A DNA stretch of 64,000 bases from Clostridiales bacterium (GTDB lineage Bacteria > Bacillota > Clostridia > Lachnospirales > JAQSXR01), in NCBI GenBank assembly GCA_029256575.1, contig JAQSXR010000001.1:59567-123566 (forward strand), given 5' to 3'. The translations under genes were made by a program, and so were the position numbers. Under the pieces are notes generated by a model, which saw only the letters and a program-made list of their open reading frames with translations, did no database searches and was not told where the DNA came from. Below, in pieces: positions 20,335 to 30,356 of the stretch. Position 1 is the stretch's first letter. Each line of letters opens with the position of its first letter.

Positions 20335-21474
20335 ATGAAACATCGATATGGAATAAAGATATTGGTAGTAATGGCTCTTATTATGATCATTGTTGGGGGA
20401 GGAAGTACCTTTAATGAGGTAAACAAACCTAGTACTTGGGCAGAAAAAGAAATAGCAGCAGCTATTGAAAAGAACATAGTACCACAAGAACTGCAGGCAA
20501 ATTATCAAAAGCCAATTAAACGATATGAGTATGCATTATTGGCACTTGAACTATTGGAATCTTCTGGTAATGTAGTATCGGTAAAATATCCATATCCTTT
20601 TATGGACATAAACAATCATTCCTATGAAAGGGATATTGTTTTAGCTTATAATGCAGGACTTATAAGTGGATATACAGATGGAACGTTTAGGCCGGATGCA
20701 GAGATTACACGTCAAGAAGTTACAATGATGTTAGTTAATTTAATAAAAGCAATAAAATCAGATAAAGATACGTCAGCAAAAGAACTTAATCAATTTTCAG
20801 ATTCTGGTTTAATAGGAAAATGGGCATTAGATTCTGTGAATTATTGTTTCAATAACGATATTGTCAAAGGTATAGGTAAAGATAAGCAAGGATTAGACAT
20901 TATGTCGCCTAATGGAACTACTTCCATTGAGCAGGCTATAGCAATGATTCATAGACTAGGAAACACAGAAAAAGTCTTTCATCAATTTAATCTTGGGACA
21001 ATACAATTGACAGAATATAAAGATGATAAGAAGACTATTCGTGAATCTAATGTAGTAAACGAATTTGCCGTAAGTTTTGGAGAAGGGTTAGCTAAAGAAG
21101 TACAAAATTTTTCACAACTAGAGAATATAGAAGTAAACTCCATGACAAATGATTATACATACATAACATCAAAAGGGACAGGCGTTTTTAGTATTTTAAA
21201 ATCAGATAAGCACATTTATATAAAAGGTCAGTCATCAGACATTAATAAATTAGAATTTGTAAATATGTATAAAGGATTAGTTGATACCATTGATGATTCA
21301 AGTGAAATAGATATTGTACTAGCAGATTTGATTGAATCAATAATATCAGAGGATAAATACTCGGTAACTTCAATAGTAGGACAATCAGATAGAATAACAG
21401 TGTATAAAGAAGTAGATATAAACAATAACGGAAAAATGATTTACGATATATTCTATACAAAGGTCTTAAACTAA
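20335..21474 (+). CDS. S-layer homology (SLH) domain protein
   Basis: PFMDINNHSYERDIVLAYNAGLISGYTDGTFRPDAEITRQEVTMMLVNLI plus a second degenerate SLH repeat. Confidence 0.87.
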   Translation: MKHRYGIKILVVMALIMIIVGGGSTFNEVNKPSTWAEKEIAAAIEKNIVPQELQANYQKPIKRYEYALLALELLESSGNVVSVKYPYPFMDINNHSYERDIVLAYNAGLISGYTDGTFRPDAEITRQEVTMMLVNLIKAIKSDKDTSAKELNQFSDSGLIGKWALDSVNYCFNNDIVKGIGKDKQGLDIMSPNGTTSIEQAIAMIHRLGNTEKVFHQFNLGTIQLTEYKDDKKTIRESNVVNEFAVSFGEGLAKEVQNFSQLENIEVNSMTNDYTYITSKGTGVFSILKSDKHIYIKGQSSDINKLEFVNMYKGLVDTIDDSSEIDIVLADLIESIISEDKYSVTSIVGQSDRITVYKEVDINNNGKMIYDIFYTKVLN

Positions 21475-21492
21475 AGGAAGGAGGAACAATTA

Positions 21493-24400
21493 ATGAGTAA
21501 AAAATTTGTAAGAAAAGTAATACCACTAGCATTGGCATTCATATTAACAATGAATTTAATAACTGTACATGGAGAAGAGGTAAAGCCAAATGTAAAAGCT
21601 TCATTAACTCTGTCTAAGACAATAGATAAGAGCGAGGTCTTGAAAAATGGTACATTTACATTGTCTTATCAGGTAACTCCGCAAAAAATATCAGTTGATA
21701 AAATTCCGAGAACAGGGAGTCAAAAAGCAAAGGAAATAGTTTTTATTATTGATAAATCTGGGAGTATGGAGTGGAATGTAAATGGTGGAACAACGATAAA
21801 TGCAAATAATCCATCAAGAATGTCCATAGTTAAAGCAGCAGCAACCTCATTTATTGATAGTATTAAAGCAGTGGATAATATCAAAGTTGCTTTGGTAGAA
21901 TATGATACGTTAGCATATCCATATAAACAATCTAGCAATAATTATTGGTTTTCACTTTCAAATAATGGACACTACAATACTTTAAGAAATAATATTAATA
22001 ATATTGATCCAGAAGGCGGAACCAATATTGGGGATGCGATTCGAATCGGTAAAGAGGTATTGGATAGCGGTGATGCGAATGCTGAAAAGTATTTTGTTTT
22101 TATGACAGATGGCGTACCAACAGCGTATTCTCGTGTATTAAATTGGTTATGGTATGAATATTATACAGGTCGTGGCACGGCACCTGGTTATTTTGTAAAT
22201 TCAGGTAGTGACGATTATAATAATTATTCCTTTGAGTATGCAAAATTAATGGCTAGCAAACTTTCCACTGCTAGTAACAACTATTTTATTGCCTTTGCAG
22301 ATAATGATGCCGGAAATAAATTAGAAAGTATTTCTGCCCAAAGTGTAAAGAGTACATATCAAAGTGCAACTTCGTCAGATGCTTTATCTATTATTTATGA
22401 TGAGATTGCAGATGAAGTAATTACAGAATTTAATATATCCAATGCATATTTCCAAGAAACATTCCCTGAGGATTTTGAAGTAATTGGTACTTCTTCGAAT
22501 CTAACAAAGAATGGTCAGATCGTATCAGGTTATATTGGAACAAAAGCTGGAAATATCAATTATAAATTAAATGAAGCAGGTACCTTTTATGAAGCAAGTC
22601 CAGTGGAATTTACAATTACATTAAAGGCGAAGAAGGCAGGAGATTACTGGGTTGGTGCAAGTTCAAATAACTATATACAATATGTAGATGTGGACGGTAC
22701 AGTGGGAAGAAAGCAATTTAATGCAGTAGCTGTCTCAGTTCAAGATTATAATCCCCTCCAAGATGGCGATCCAAATCCAAATCAGGTTAAGATAGATTCA
22801 GATATAGTATATACAGGAATTGATGTAGATTGGGACGAATCTGACACTTCGGTTAAATATTACCTACTAGGAGATCAAAACGATACAGGTGATAACAGTA
22901 AAGATAAATACTTTACCATTAATCCTGATACTGGTAAGGTATCTGTCAGAGATATGAAAAAACTTAGAAGTGATATTGCGACTCATGGAACAAGTATATT
23001 ACAAAAATATATATCAGTTAATACTGGGAATTCATATGAATATTTATCGGGAAATCAAGAAGTAACACTAACAACGGAAGGACAAAATCAAGTTGGATTT
23101 TTCCAAACAAAAGCACCTATCAATCTAACCAAGAAAACGGAAATTAACTTTGAACTAAATCTTGGTTCTAGGAATGATTATGGAGCAGATGGAGTTGTAT
23201 TTGCTCTCAATGATAAAGCATTTAATGTAGATGCAGATTCAGTGAGCAGTGGTGGTGGTCTTGGGTATGATAAACAAGATAATAAAGGGATGGAAAACTT
23301 GTTTGTTAATTCCATCGGATTTGAATTTGATACATGGATTAATCCTTTAGAACAGTTTAATTCTGTATCATCAGTTCTACAACTAGACAATTATTCTAAA
23401 AATAATCGATACAATGACGATCATATTGCTTTCATTCAAAATGGAACTATTGCTCATTTGAAAGATAACGTTATCTATAAATCGGAAGGAAACCTAACGA
23501 GTAAGACAGCGTATGGGCTAGATAAAGCAAGTAAGGAATTTACAGGTTACACAGGTTCTCAGTTTACTCCAGGCAATCTAGAAGACGGAAAATGGCGTAA
23601 AGGGCAAGTGATTTGGGATCCAGAAACTAATCGATTATCATTAAATTATGACTTAAATGCAGATGGTACAATCACTGCAAATGAGAAAGATTTAGTAGTA
23701 AGTACTCAGGACTTAGAATTAAAATTCCCTCAGAAAACGGCATATTTTGGTATTACTGCTGCAACAGGAACGTATTACAATAATCAAAAAATACGAAACA
23801 TCAATGTTAAGGAAAATGATATTCTTAATATGAATGGAAATATTGTTGTAAAAGCTGTACAAGGTACAGATACATATTATACAAGCTTTGATTTTGATAT
23901 TATTTCAGATGGTAAAGCAATATCTGAAGTGAATCGTACAGTTAATACCACTGTTAATTTAAGTCAAGAATTTGATTCTGTTTATACATTTAGTGGGGAC
24001 CCTATTATGTTAACCAATGTTGGGTCAGAAGTACCATTTACTAATATATATTTTACAGAGCAATTCCCACCGTATATGGATATTGTTTCCTATCCAGCGG
24101 GCCTAGTAAAAACAGGAACTCTTGAAACAGGATATAAACTTCAAGGAGCTATCCCTGGAATAACATTAAAACAAAATAATGCAACAAGATTATATGAAGT
24201 GAATGGAAACTTTACGATTAAATTAAAGGCAACTCGCGTAAATACACTAGTACTTGATAAAGGAACGATAAATTATACGGATCCGAATAATATTGCAAAC
24301 AGTGTTGTAGTACCAGCTAGTTCTATTTATATTAATGAAAATATAAAACCTATCATAACGATTGATGCAAGACATGACAATGGTAATCCTGCTAGTCCAA

Positions 24401-24735
24401 AGTTTGTTATTACAGGAATGTTGGATGGAACATCAACAGAAATTGTTGAGGCTCGCTACCTTAAAACAACGGGTACCGCAACTAGCATGACATTGGAAGA
24501 ATTTAAAAATAAAATTTCTACATCAACAGTGTTAGCTACGAATAAAAATCCGAATTATGTAAATCTTATTACTCAATTTGCTCCTTACAAAAACAAAGCT
24601 GATTTCACATTTACTCAATTTACATTGACGGAAAATGGTTATTATTATTTGTATGTTAAGGATGCAGCTGGTAATGAAGAAATTAAATTAATCTATATAA
24701 AAAATATTAAAGATTTTATTCCAATACTAACGTAG
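21493..24735 (+). CDS. Secreted VWA-domain protein with L-type-lectin-like domain, putative adhesin
   Basis: Signal peptide; MIDAS-like IVFIIDKSGSMEWN; GGTNIGDAI; lectin-like segment GGGLGYDKQDNKGMENLFVNSIGFEFDTWIN. Confidence 0.8.
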   Translation: MSKKFVRKVIPLALAFILTMNLITVHGEEVKPNVKASLTLSKTIDKSEVLKNGTFTLSYQVTPQKISVDKIPRTGSQKAKEIVFIIDKSGSMEWNVNGGTTINANNPSRMSIVKAAATSFIDSIKAVDNIKVALVEYDTLAYPYKQSSNNYWFSLSNNGHYNTLRNNINNIDPEGGTNIGDAIRIGKEVLDSGDANAEKYFVFMTDGVPTAYSRVLNWLWYEYYTGRGTAPGYFVNSGSDDYNNYSFEYAKLMASKLSTASNNYFIAFADNDAGNKLESISAQSVKSTYQSATSSDALSIIYDEIADEVITEFNISNAYFQETFPEDFEVIGTSSNLTKNGQIVSGYIGTKAGNINYKLNEAGTFYEASPVEFTITLKAKKAGDYWVGASSNNYIQYVDVDGTVGRKQFNAVAVSVQDYNPLQDGDPNPNQVKIDSDIVYTGIDVDWDESDTSVKYYLLGDQNDTGDNSKDKYFTINPDTGKVSVRDMKKLRSDIATHGTSILQKYISVNTGNSYEYLSGNQEVTLTTEGQNQVGFFQTKAPINLTKKTEINFELNLGSRNDYGADGVVFALNDKAFNVDADSVSSGGGLGYDKQDNKGMENLFVNSIGFEFDTWINPLEQFNSVSSVLQLDNYSKNNRYNDDHIAFIQNGTIAHLKDNVIYKSEGNLTSKTAYGLDKASKEFTGYTGSQFTPGNLEDGKWRKGQVIWDPETNRLSLNYDLNADGTITANEKDLVVSTQDLELKFPQKTAYFGITAATGTYYNNQKIRNINVKENDILNMNGNIVVKAVQGTDTYYTSFDFDIISDGKAISEVNRTVNTTVNLSQEFDSVYTFSGDPIMLTNVGSEVPFTNIYFTEQFPPYMDIVSYPAGLVKTGTLETGYKLQGAIPGITLKQNNATRLYEVNGNFTIKLKATRVNTLVLDKGTINYTDPNNIANSVVVPASSIYINENIKPIITIDARHDNGNPASPKFVITGMLDGTSTEIVEARYLKTTGTATSMTLEEFKNKISTSTVLATNKNPNYVNLITQFAPYKNKADFTFTQFTLTENGYYYLYVKDAAGNEEIKLIYIKNIKDFIPILT

Positions 24736-24740
24736 AAAAA

Positions 24741-24765
24741 AAGGCTGCCTCGGCAGCCTTTTACC
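24741..24765. terminator. Intrinsic terminator at the end of the pilus/adhesin locus
   Basis: AAGGCTGCCTCGGCAGCCTTTT. Confidence 0.88.
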
Positions 24766-24893
24766 AATAATAAACCAATGGTTATTATTGTAATAAGGTT
24801 AAACTATGATATAATTATTTAGAAATGAATTGTAGTTTAGGTTAGATAAAAGTATAATATAAAAAAATAATAATTGCAGAGGACTAAAACCAA

Positions 24894-25430
24894 ATGAAAA
24901 AACTTTATCCAAGTGAGTATATGGAATCGACGTATGATATTGACTATGAAAAATTGTATTCAAAGGGTTTTAGAGGAATACTTTTTGATATTGATAATAC
25001 ATTAGTTATGCATGGAGCACCAGCTGATGATAGAGCATTAAAACTATTTAAAAGATTAAAAGAAATTGGATTTGCAACAACTCTATTATCGAATAATAAG
25101 CTTGAACGAGTAAGTTTGTTTAATGAGAAGATTAAAGTTAATGCTATTCATAAGGCAAACAAACCATCTACGGTGAACATCATAAGAGCGATGAAAGATA
25201 TGAATACAAATGTTACGAATACAGTCTTTATTGGAGATCAAATATTTACGGATGTGTTTGCTGGAAATAGAGCTGGTATTAAGACAATTCTTGTTAAACC
25301 AATTAATCCAAAGGAAGAAATACAAATAGTCTTAAAGCGATGGCTAGAAAAAATAGTTCTTTTGGGTTATGGAAGATATATCAAGAAAAAGCAAAGAAGG
25401 GAAAAGAATGAAAGTAAACGGAAAAACTAA
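24894..25430 (+). CDS. yqeG: YqeG family HAD-IIIA phosphatase
   Basis: GILFDIDNTLVMHG, VFIGDQIFTDVFAGNRAGIKTILVKP. Confidence 0.9.
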   Translation: MKKLYPSEYMESTYDIDYEKLYSKGFRGILFDIDNTLVMHGAPADDRALKLFKRLKEIGFATTLLSNNKLERVSLFNEKIKVNAIHKANKPSTVNIIRAMKDMNTNVTNTVFIGDQIFTDVFAGNRAGIKTILVKPINPKEEIQIVLKRWLEKIVLLGYGRYIKKKQRREKNESKRKN

Positions 25431-26769
25431 ATTATATGGCGTTATTGGCAATCCAATTGAACATACCTTATCACCAATGATACAAAATAATCTGGCAAAC
25501 CAAAAGTGTATTGATTCAATTTATGTACCCTTTTTAGTGAAAGAAAATAACCTTAAGCAAGCCATAGAAGGAGCATATTCCTTAAATGTTCAAGGATTAA
25601 ATGTTACAGTTCCATATAAGGAAAAGATAATAGAGTATTTAGTTGCAATTGATAAAGAGGCTAATATTGTAGGCGCAGTAAATACCCTTGTTAGGGTGGA
25701 AGGTGGATATAAAGGATATAATACGGATATTACCGGACTTAGTATGGCACTAAGGAAACAAAATGTTTGTTTGAAAGATAGGAACGTTATAATCTTAGGG
25801 GCCGGTGGTGCTGCTCGTGCTGCTGCAGTAGTTTGTATGAAAGAGGGAGTAAAGTGCCTCTACATATTAAATAGAACATTAGAGAAAGCAAAAAAACTCG
25901 CAGAAATGATCAATGTTTCTTATAAGACAGATATCGCAAAAGGTTTAATATTAGAAGATTATAATCAATTAACAGATCGGTATATTGTATTTCAGACGAC
26001 TACTGTAGGCTTGCATTCGAAAGAATTGCCAGTATTAATAGATGATGATAATTTTTACAAAAAAATTATGATCGGAATCGATATCATATATGAACCACCG
26101 ATTACAGGGTTTATTGATAGAGCGAAAAAAGCAGGGGCTAGAGTATACAATGGATTAGATATGCTTTTTTATCAAGCAGTACATGCATTTGAATTATGGA
26201 ATAATATTAAAATTGATAATATCACCCCACAAATGATTTTTAATAATGTTAACTATAATAATATAATATTAGTTGGGTTTATGGGATCAGGAAAAAGTAC
26301 AGTTGGTAGAGAATTATCTTCAAAGTTGCAATTTGATTTCCATGACACGGATAAAATAATTGAATCGATGGAACAAATGTCAGTAGCAGATATTTTTGAA
26401 GAGCAAGGGGAAGAAGCTTTCAGGAATATGGAAACAGAACTCGCTACTAAATTAAAGCAAAATTTTGATAGATCAGTTATTGCAACTGGTGGTGGAATCG
26501 TAATGAGGTCAGAAAACGTTCAAAGCCTCAAAGAGGCAGGAAAAATAGTGTATCTTAAAGTTAGTAAGGATAATGTAATTGAAAGGCTAGAAAGAGATAA
26601 GAAGAGGCCTCTATTACAGGTTAACGATAGGGAACAACGTATCATAGAATTATTAGAGAAACGGAATCCGATTTATACAAATATGGCTGATCACATTATC
26701 GATACTGATAATAAAACGGTGGATGAAATTGTGAAAGAAATAATGACAAAGGTTGTATTGGAGGGATAG
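25408..26769 (+). CDS. aroE-aroK: Bifunctional shikimate dehydrogenase / shikimate kinase (AroE-AroK fusion)
   Basis: AroE: VIGNPIEHTLSPMIQN, NVTVPYKE, GAGGAARAA; AroK: GFMGSGKSTVGREL, FHDTDKIIE, ATGGGIV; ATG 25408 preferred over 25369. Confidence 0.94.
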   Translation: MKVNGKTKLYGVIGNPIEHTLSPMIQNNLANQKCIDSIYVPFLVKENNLKQAIEGAYSLNVQGLNVTVPYKEKIIEYLVAIDKEANIVGAVNTLVRVEGGYKGYNTDITGLSMALRKQNVCLKDRNVIILGAGGAARAAAVVCMKEGVKCLYILNRTLEKAKKLAEMINVSYKTDIAKGLILEDYNQLTDRYIVFQTTTVGLHSKELPVLIDDDNFYKKIMIGIDIIYEPPITGFIDRAKKAGARVYNGLDMLFYQAVHAFELWNNIKIDNITPQMIFNNVNYNNIILVGFMGSGKSTVGRELSSKLQFDFHDTDKIIESMEQMSVADIFEEQGEEAFRNMETELATKLKQNFDRSVIATGGGIVMRSENVQSLKEAGKIVYLKVSKDNVIERLERDKKRPLLQVNDREQRIIELLEKRNPIYTNMADHIIDTDNKTVDEIVKEIMTKVVLEG

Positions 26770-26770
26770 A

Positions 26771-27205
26771 ATGAAACTATTAGTAATAAATGGACCAAAT
26801 ATTAATTTTTTAGGAATTCGCGAAAAATCAATATATGGGCAACAATCCTATGAATCACTATGCGTAAATATTAAAGAAAAAGCTACTTTACTTAATTGTG
26901 ATGTGGACATTTTTCAAGCAAATGGTGAAGGAGAAATTATAGATAGAATACAAAAAGCATTTTCGGATGGGACAAGTGGTGTTATAATTAATCCTGGTGC
27001 TTACACACACTATAGCTATGCGATTGCGGATGCAATTGCTAGTATTAATATTCCTTTTATCGAAGTGCATATTTCAAATGTACATAAAAGAGAGGAGTTC
27101 AGACATAAATCTGTAACTGCAAGTGTATGCGATGGTCAAATTGTGGGACTAGGACTCGATGGATACACAATCGCAATGGAGTACTTATATAAGAAAATAT
27201 TGTAA
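26771..27205 (+). CDS. aroQ: Type II 3-dehydroquinate dehydratase
   Basis: VINGPNINFLGIREKSIYG, QANGEGEIID, INPGAYTHYSYA, EVHISNVHKREEFRHKS; ATG at 26771. Confidence 0.95.
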   Translation: MKLLVINGPNINFLGIREKSIYGQQSYESLCVNIKEKATLLNCDVDIFQANGEGEIIDRIQKAFSDGTSGVIINPGAYTHYSYAIADAIASINIPFIEVHISNVHKREEFRHKSVTASVCDGQIVGLGLDGYTIAMEYLYKKIL

Positions 27206-27217
27206 AGGGTGGTTTAT

Positions 27218-28282
27218 ATGAATAGCAAATTAGAGAAATTACGAAACAAATTTGATAAATTAGGTGTAGATGCAATACTTGTAAAAGAAAGCAACAATTA
27301 TAAATACTTGAGTGGTTTTGGTGGAACGAGTGCAACTCTCTTTATTTCTAAGAATAAGCAAGTTCTAATTACTGATTTTAGATATATTGAAAGATCTACG
27401 AAAGAAGCACCAGATTTTGAAATAGTAAATCAAGGAAGTAGCATTTATGATGTTATAAATTCATTAATTAAAGAAGAAAATATTACTAATCTAGGATTTG
27501 AAGATACGCATACAACTTATTCTGATTACGGTGTTATTTCAGAAAAATTAAATGCTAAATTAATTCCGATTAAAGAAACAATTGAAGTGATAAGAAGGGT
27601 AAAATACGAAGAAGAATTAGAATGCTTAAGAAAAGCTGAAAGCATAGGAGATCAAGCATTTACTCATATTCTTGGATTTATAAAAGAAGGGGTTACTGAA
27701 TTAGAGATAGCACTTGAACTAGAGTTCTTTATGAGAAGAGCTGGAGCGAACGGATTAAGTTTTGATTCTATTGTTGCATCTGGGATTAATTCATCTATGC
27801 CTCACGCTGTTCCTTCAGATAAAAAAGTTGAAAAAGGTGACTTTGTTACAATGGATTTTGGCTGTATTTATAAAGGGTACTGCTCCGATATGACTAGAAC
27901 TATTGTAGTTGGCAAAGCAACTGATAAGCAAAAAGAAATCTATAATACAGTACTAAATGCACAACTTTCAGCACTTAGAACGATTAAGTCAGGACTCGAA
28001 GGAAAATTTGTAGACAGCATAGCAAGAGAGATTATTAGCGATGCTGGATATGGTGATTGCTTTGGGCATGGGTTAGGTCACTGTGTTGGATTAGAAATTC
28101 ATGAAAATCCAAGATTTTCACCAGCGGATAGCACAGTATTTGAAGAAAATATGGTTGTTACAGTTGAACCAGGAATCTATATACCAGGTTTTGGTGGGGT
28201 AAGAATTGAAGATATGGTTATCGTAAAGAATGACGGTTATGTAAATTTAACATCTTCACCAAAAGAATTGATTGAATTATAG
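27218..28282 (+). CDS. pepP: Xaa-Pro aminopeptidase (M24 family)
   Basis: MDFGCIYKGYCSDMTRT, GHGLGHCVGLEIHENPRF, VEPGIYIPGFGGVRIED; ATG at 27218. Confidence 0.93.
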   Translation: MNSKLEKLRNKFDKLGVDAILVKESNNYKYLSGFGGTSATLFISKNKQVLITDFRYIERSTKEAPDFEIVNQGSSIYDVINSLIKEENITNLGFEDTHTTYSDYGVISEKLNAKLIPIKETIEVIRRVKYEEELECLRKAESIGDQAFTHILGFIKEGVTELEIALELEFFMRRAGANGLSFDSIVASGINSSMPHAVPSDKKVEKGDFVTMDFGCIYKGYCSDMTRTIVVGKATDKQKEIYNTVLNAQLSALRTIKSGLEGKFVDSIAREIISDAGYGDCFGHGLGHCVGLEIHENPRFSPADSTVFEENMVVTVEPGIYIPGFGGVRIEDMVIVKNDGYVNLTSSPKELIEL

Positions 28283-28373
28283 GAATTTTGTTTATATTTT
28301 CAAAATAAGTGTTGAAAAATATGTCGTTATATATTAAACTATTAAAGAGAAATTCGAAGGAGTGTGGACCACA

Positions 28374-28931
28374 ATGATATCAGCAGGTGATTTTAGAAAC
28401 GGTATTACAATAGAAATAGACAATGGTGTTTGGCAAATTATTGATTTCCAACATGTTAAACCAGGTAAGGGTGCAGCGTTTGTTAGAACTAAAATAAAAA
28501 ATGTTAAATCAGGCGCAGTATTAGAAAGAACATTTAGACCAACTGAAAAACTCCCAACCGCTCACATTGAGAGAAAAGACATGCAATTTTTATATAGCGA
28601 CGGTGACTTATTCCACTTTATGGATGTTGAGAACTATGAACAAATAGCTCTTAACCCAATCAACATTGGTGATTCATTGAAGTTTGTTAAAGAAAATGAA
28701 ATGGTTAAGATTATATCTCACAATGGATCAGTATTTGGTGTTGAACCTCCATTATTCGTTGAACTTGAAATTACAGAAACTGAACCAGGATTCAGAGGAG
28801 ATACTTCAAATAACGCAACTAAACCAGCAGTTGTAGAAACAGGTGCTACTGTTTATGTTCCATTATTCGTAGAAATCGGAAATAAAATTAAAATTGATAC
28901 AAGAACTGGTGACTATTTATCTAGAGCTTAA
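28374..28931 (+). CDS. efp: Translation elongation factor P
   Basis: [52 protein letters not shown] upstream of ATG 28374. Confidence 0.97.
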   Translation: MISAGDFRNGITIEIDNGVWQIIDFQHVKPGKGAAFVRTKIKNVKSGAVLERTFRPTEKLPTAHIERKDMQFLYSDGDLFHFMDVENYEQIALNPINIGDSLKFVKENEMVKIISHNGSVFGVEPPLFVELEITETEPGFRGDTSNNATKPAVVETGATVYVPLFVEIGNKIKIDTRTGDYLSRA

Positions 28932-28947
28932 TCAATATGTAGAGTTA

Positions 28948-28978
28948 AGAACCCTTGAATATGAAAGGGTTCTTTTTA
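28948..28978 (+). terminator. Intrinsic terminator of efp
   Basis: AGAACCCTTgaatatgAAAGGGTTCTTTTT. Confidence 0.9.
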
Positions 28979-29129
28979 TTTACTCTTATTTTACTTGTAA
29001 AATAATACCATTTAAGGTATAATTTACTTATTAATAACGATCTTGATTTTTAATATTTTCTCATATTTTACTCTGTGTATTAATAACTATTAATATAGAT
29101 ATGAATACAAAAAATAATAGGGAAGAGGG

Positions 29130-29513
29130 TTGCATATGTGTAAAACACCAGGAATTTTATTACTAGATAATAGCAATTTATCAATTATCTTGAGCGAAGG
29201 TGAATTCAAATTAGTAAGAATACCATTTGAGGAGGCAAAAGCAATTATTGAACTAAATCATGAAAATGATATAGTATGCTGTTTTGACAACATTGATATT
29301 GAACATATTATTTTTACTTATTTGGGTATTGAGAATCGTAGATATGCATATAAACGAGTGGATGAATTGGAAATTGGACAAAATGCTATTGCATTTAAAT
29401 TGTATATTACACCATCTGAGACTCAACCAATTATTAGAACTGAAGAAGGGATAGAGGCAAAGAAAATTCAAAATATCTATGTGTATTGCCAATTAGTTAC
29501 CCGTATAAATTAG
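29130..29513 (+). CDS. Small hypothetical protein, possibly DUF1874/STIV-B116-like fold
   Basis: GILLLDNSNLSIILSEGEFKLVRIPFEEAKAII... order of segments resembles DUF1874; exact start uncertain (29130 or 29136). Confidence 0.55.
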   Translation: MHMCKTPGILLLDNSNLSIILSEGEFKLVRIPFEEAKAIIELNHENDIVCCFDNIDIEHIIFTYLGIENRRYAYKRVDELEIGQNAIAFKLYITPSETQPIIRTEEGIEAKKIQNIYVYCQLVTRIN

Positions 29514-29544
29514 TTTGACAGATCAGTAATGATAAGTTATAATT

Positions 29545-29626
29545 TTACACGATAAGGGAGTAGTTAGCACGACGTGTAATAGAGTCAACATACTGATGAA
29601 TTTCATCTGGCTTTATTTTAAATAAC
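29545..29626 (+). promoter_or_regulatory. Mn2+-sensing yybP-ykoY riboswitch aptamer
   Basis: AAGGGAGTAG...GTCAACATACTG...CATCTGGC core blocks, terminator hairpin, and mntP immediately downstream; boundaries approximate. Confidence 0.82.
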
Positions 29627-29628
29627 GA

Positions 29629-29672
29629 GACTTATCTGTAGTGATATAAGCTACAGATAAGTCATTTTTATT
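29629..29672 (+). terminator. Riboswitch expression-platform terminator
   Basis: GACTTATCTGTAG-tgatataag-CTACAGATAAGTC followed by a T-rich tract. Confidence 0.88.
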
Positions 29673-29701
29673 GTTCAAATAAATAGTAAGGAGAAATAAA
29701 A

Positions 29702-30268
29702 ATGGGTTTAGCAGAATTATTTATTATTGCTGTAGGTTTATCGATGGACGCTTTTGCAGTTGCAATCTGTAAAGGATTATGTATGAAGAAAATGGAATGG
29801 AAAAAGGCGATTATCATTGGTGCCTATTTCGGAGTTTTTCAAGCAGGAATGCCTTTGATTGGTTATTTACTTGGGACACAATTCCAAGATAAAATAACTT
29901 CAATTGATCATTGGATAGCCTTCTTACTACTTTCCTTTATTGGAGCTAATATGATTAGAGAATCCCGAGATAAAGAAGAGATAAGCTGTGAAACACCAGA
30001 TTCTAAGAATTTATTATTGTTAGCAATTGCTACAAGTATTGATGCATTAGCGGTTGGAGTAACATTTGCATTTTTCGTTAAAGAAAATATAACATATGCT
30101 GTTTCTTTAATCGGTATTGTAACCTTTTTATTGTCCGTTTTAGGGGTTAAAATAGGTAATGTATTTGGTAGTAAGTATAAATCAAAAGCAGAGTTTGCTG
30201 GAGGATTTATATTGATTTGTATGGGTTTAAAAATACTAATAGAGCATTTAAATATTATAAATTTCTAA
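29702..30268 (+). CDS. mntP: Manganese efflux pump MntP
   Basis: [26 protein letters not shown] and [15 protein letters not shown] duplicated motif; six TM segments. Confidence 0.94.
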   Translation: MGLAELFIIAVGLSMDAFAVAICKGLCMKKMEWKKAIIIGAYFGVFQAGMPLIGYLLGTQFQDKITSIDHWIAFLLLSFIGANMIRESRDKEEISCETPDSKNLLLLAIATSIDALAVGVTFAFFVKENITYAVSLIGIVTFLLSVLGVKIGNVFGSKYKSKAEFAGGFILICMGLKILIEHLNIINF

Positions 30269-30298
30269 CTTATTAAAAATAATACCTTTAAAATTAAT

Positions 30299-30350
30299 TT
30301 GCACCTGCAATATTAGATTTCGTATCTCTAATATTGCAGGTGCAATTTTT
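30299..30350. terminator. Bidirectional terminator between convergent mntP and degV
   Basis: TTGCACCTGCAATATTAGA-tttcgta-TCTAATATTGCAGGTGCAATTTTT. Confidence 0.92.
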
Positions 30351-30356
30351 ATATTA

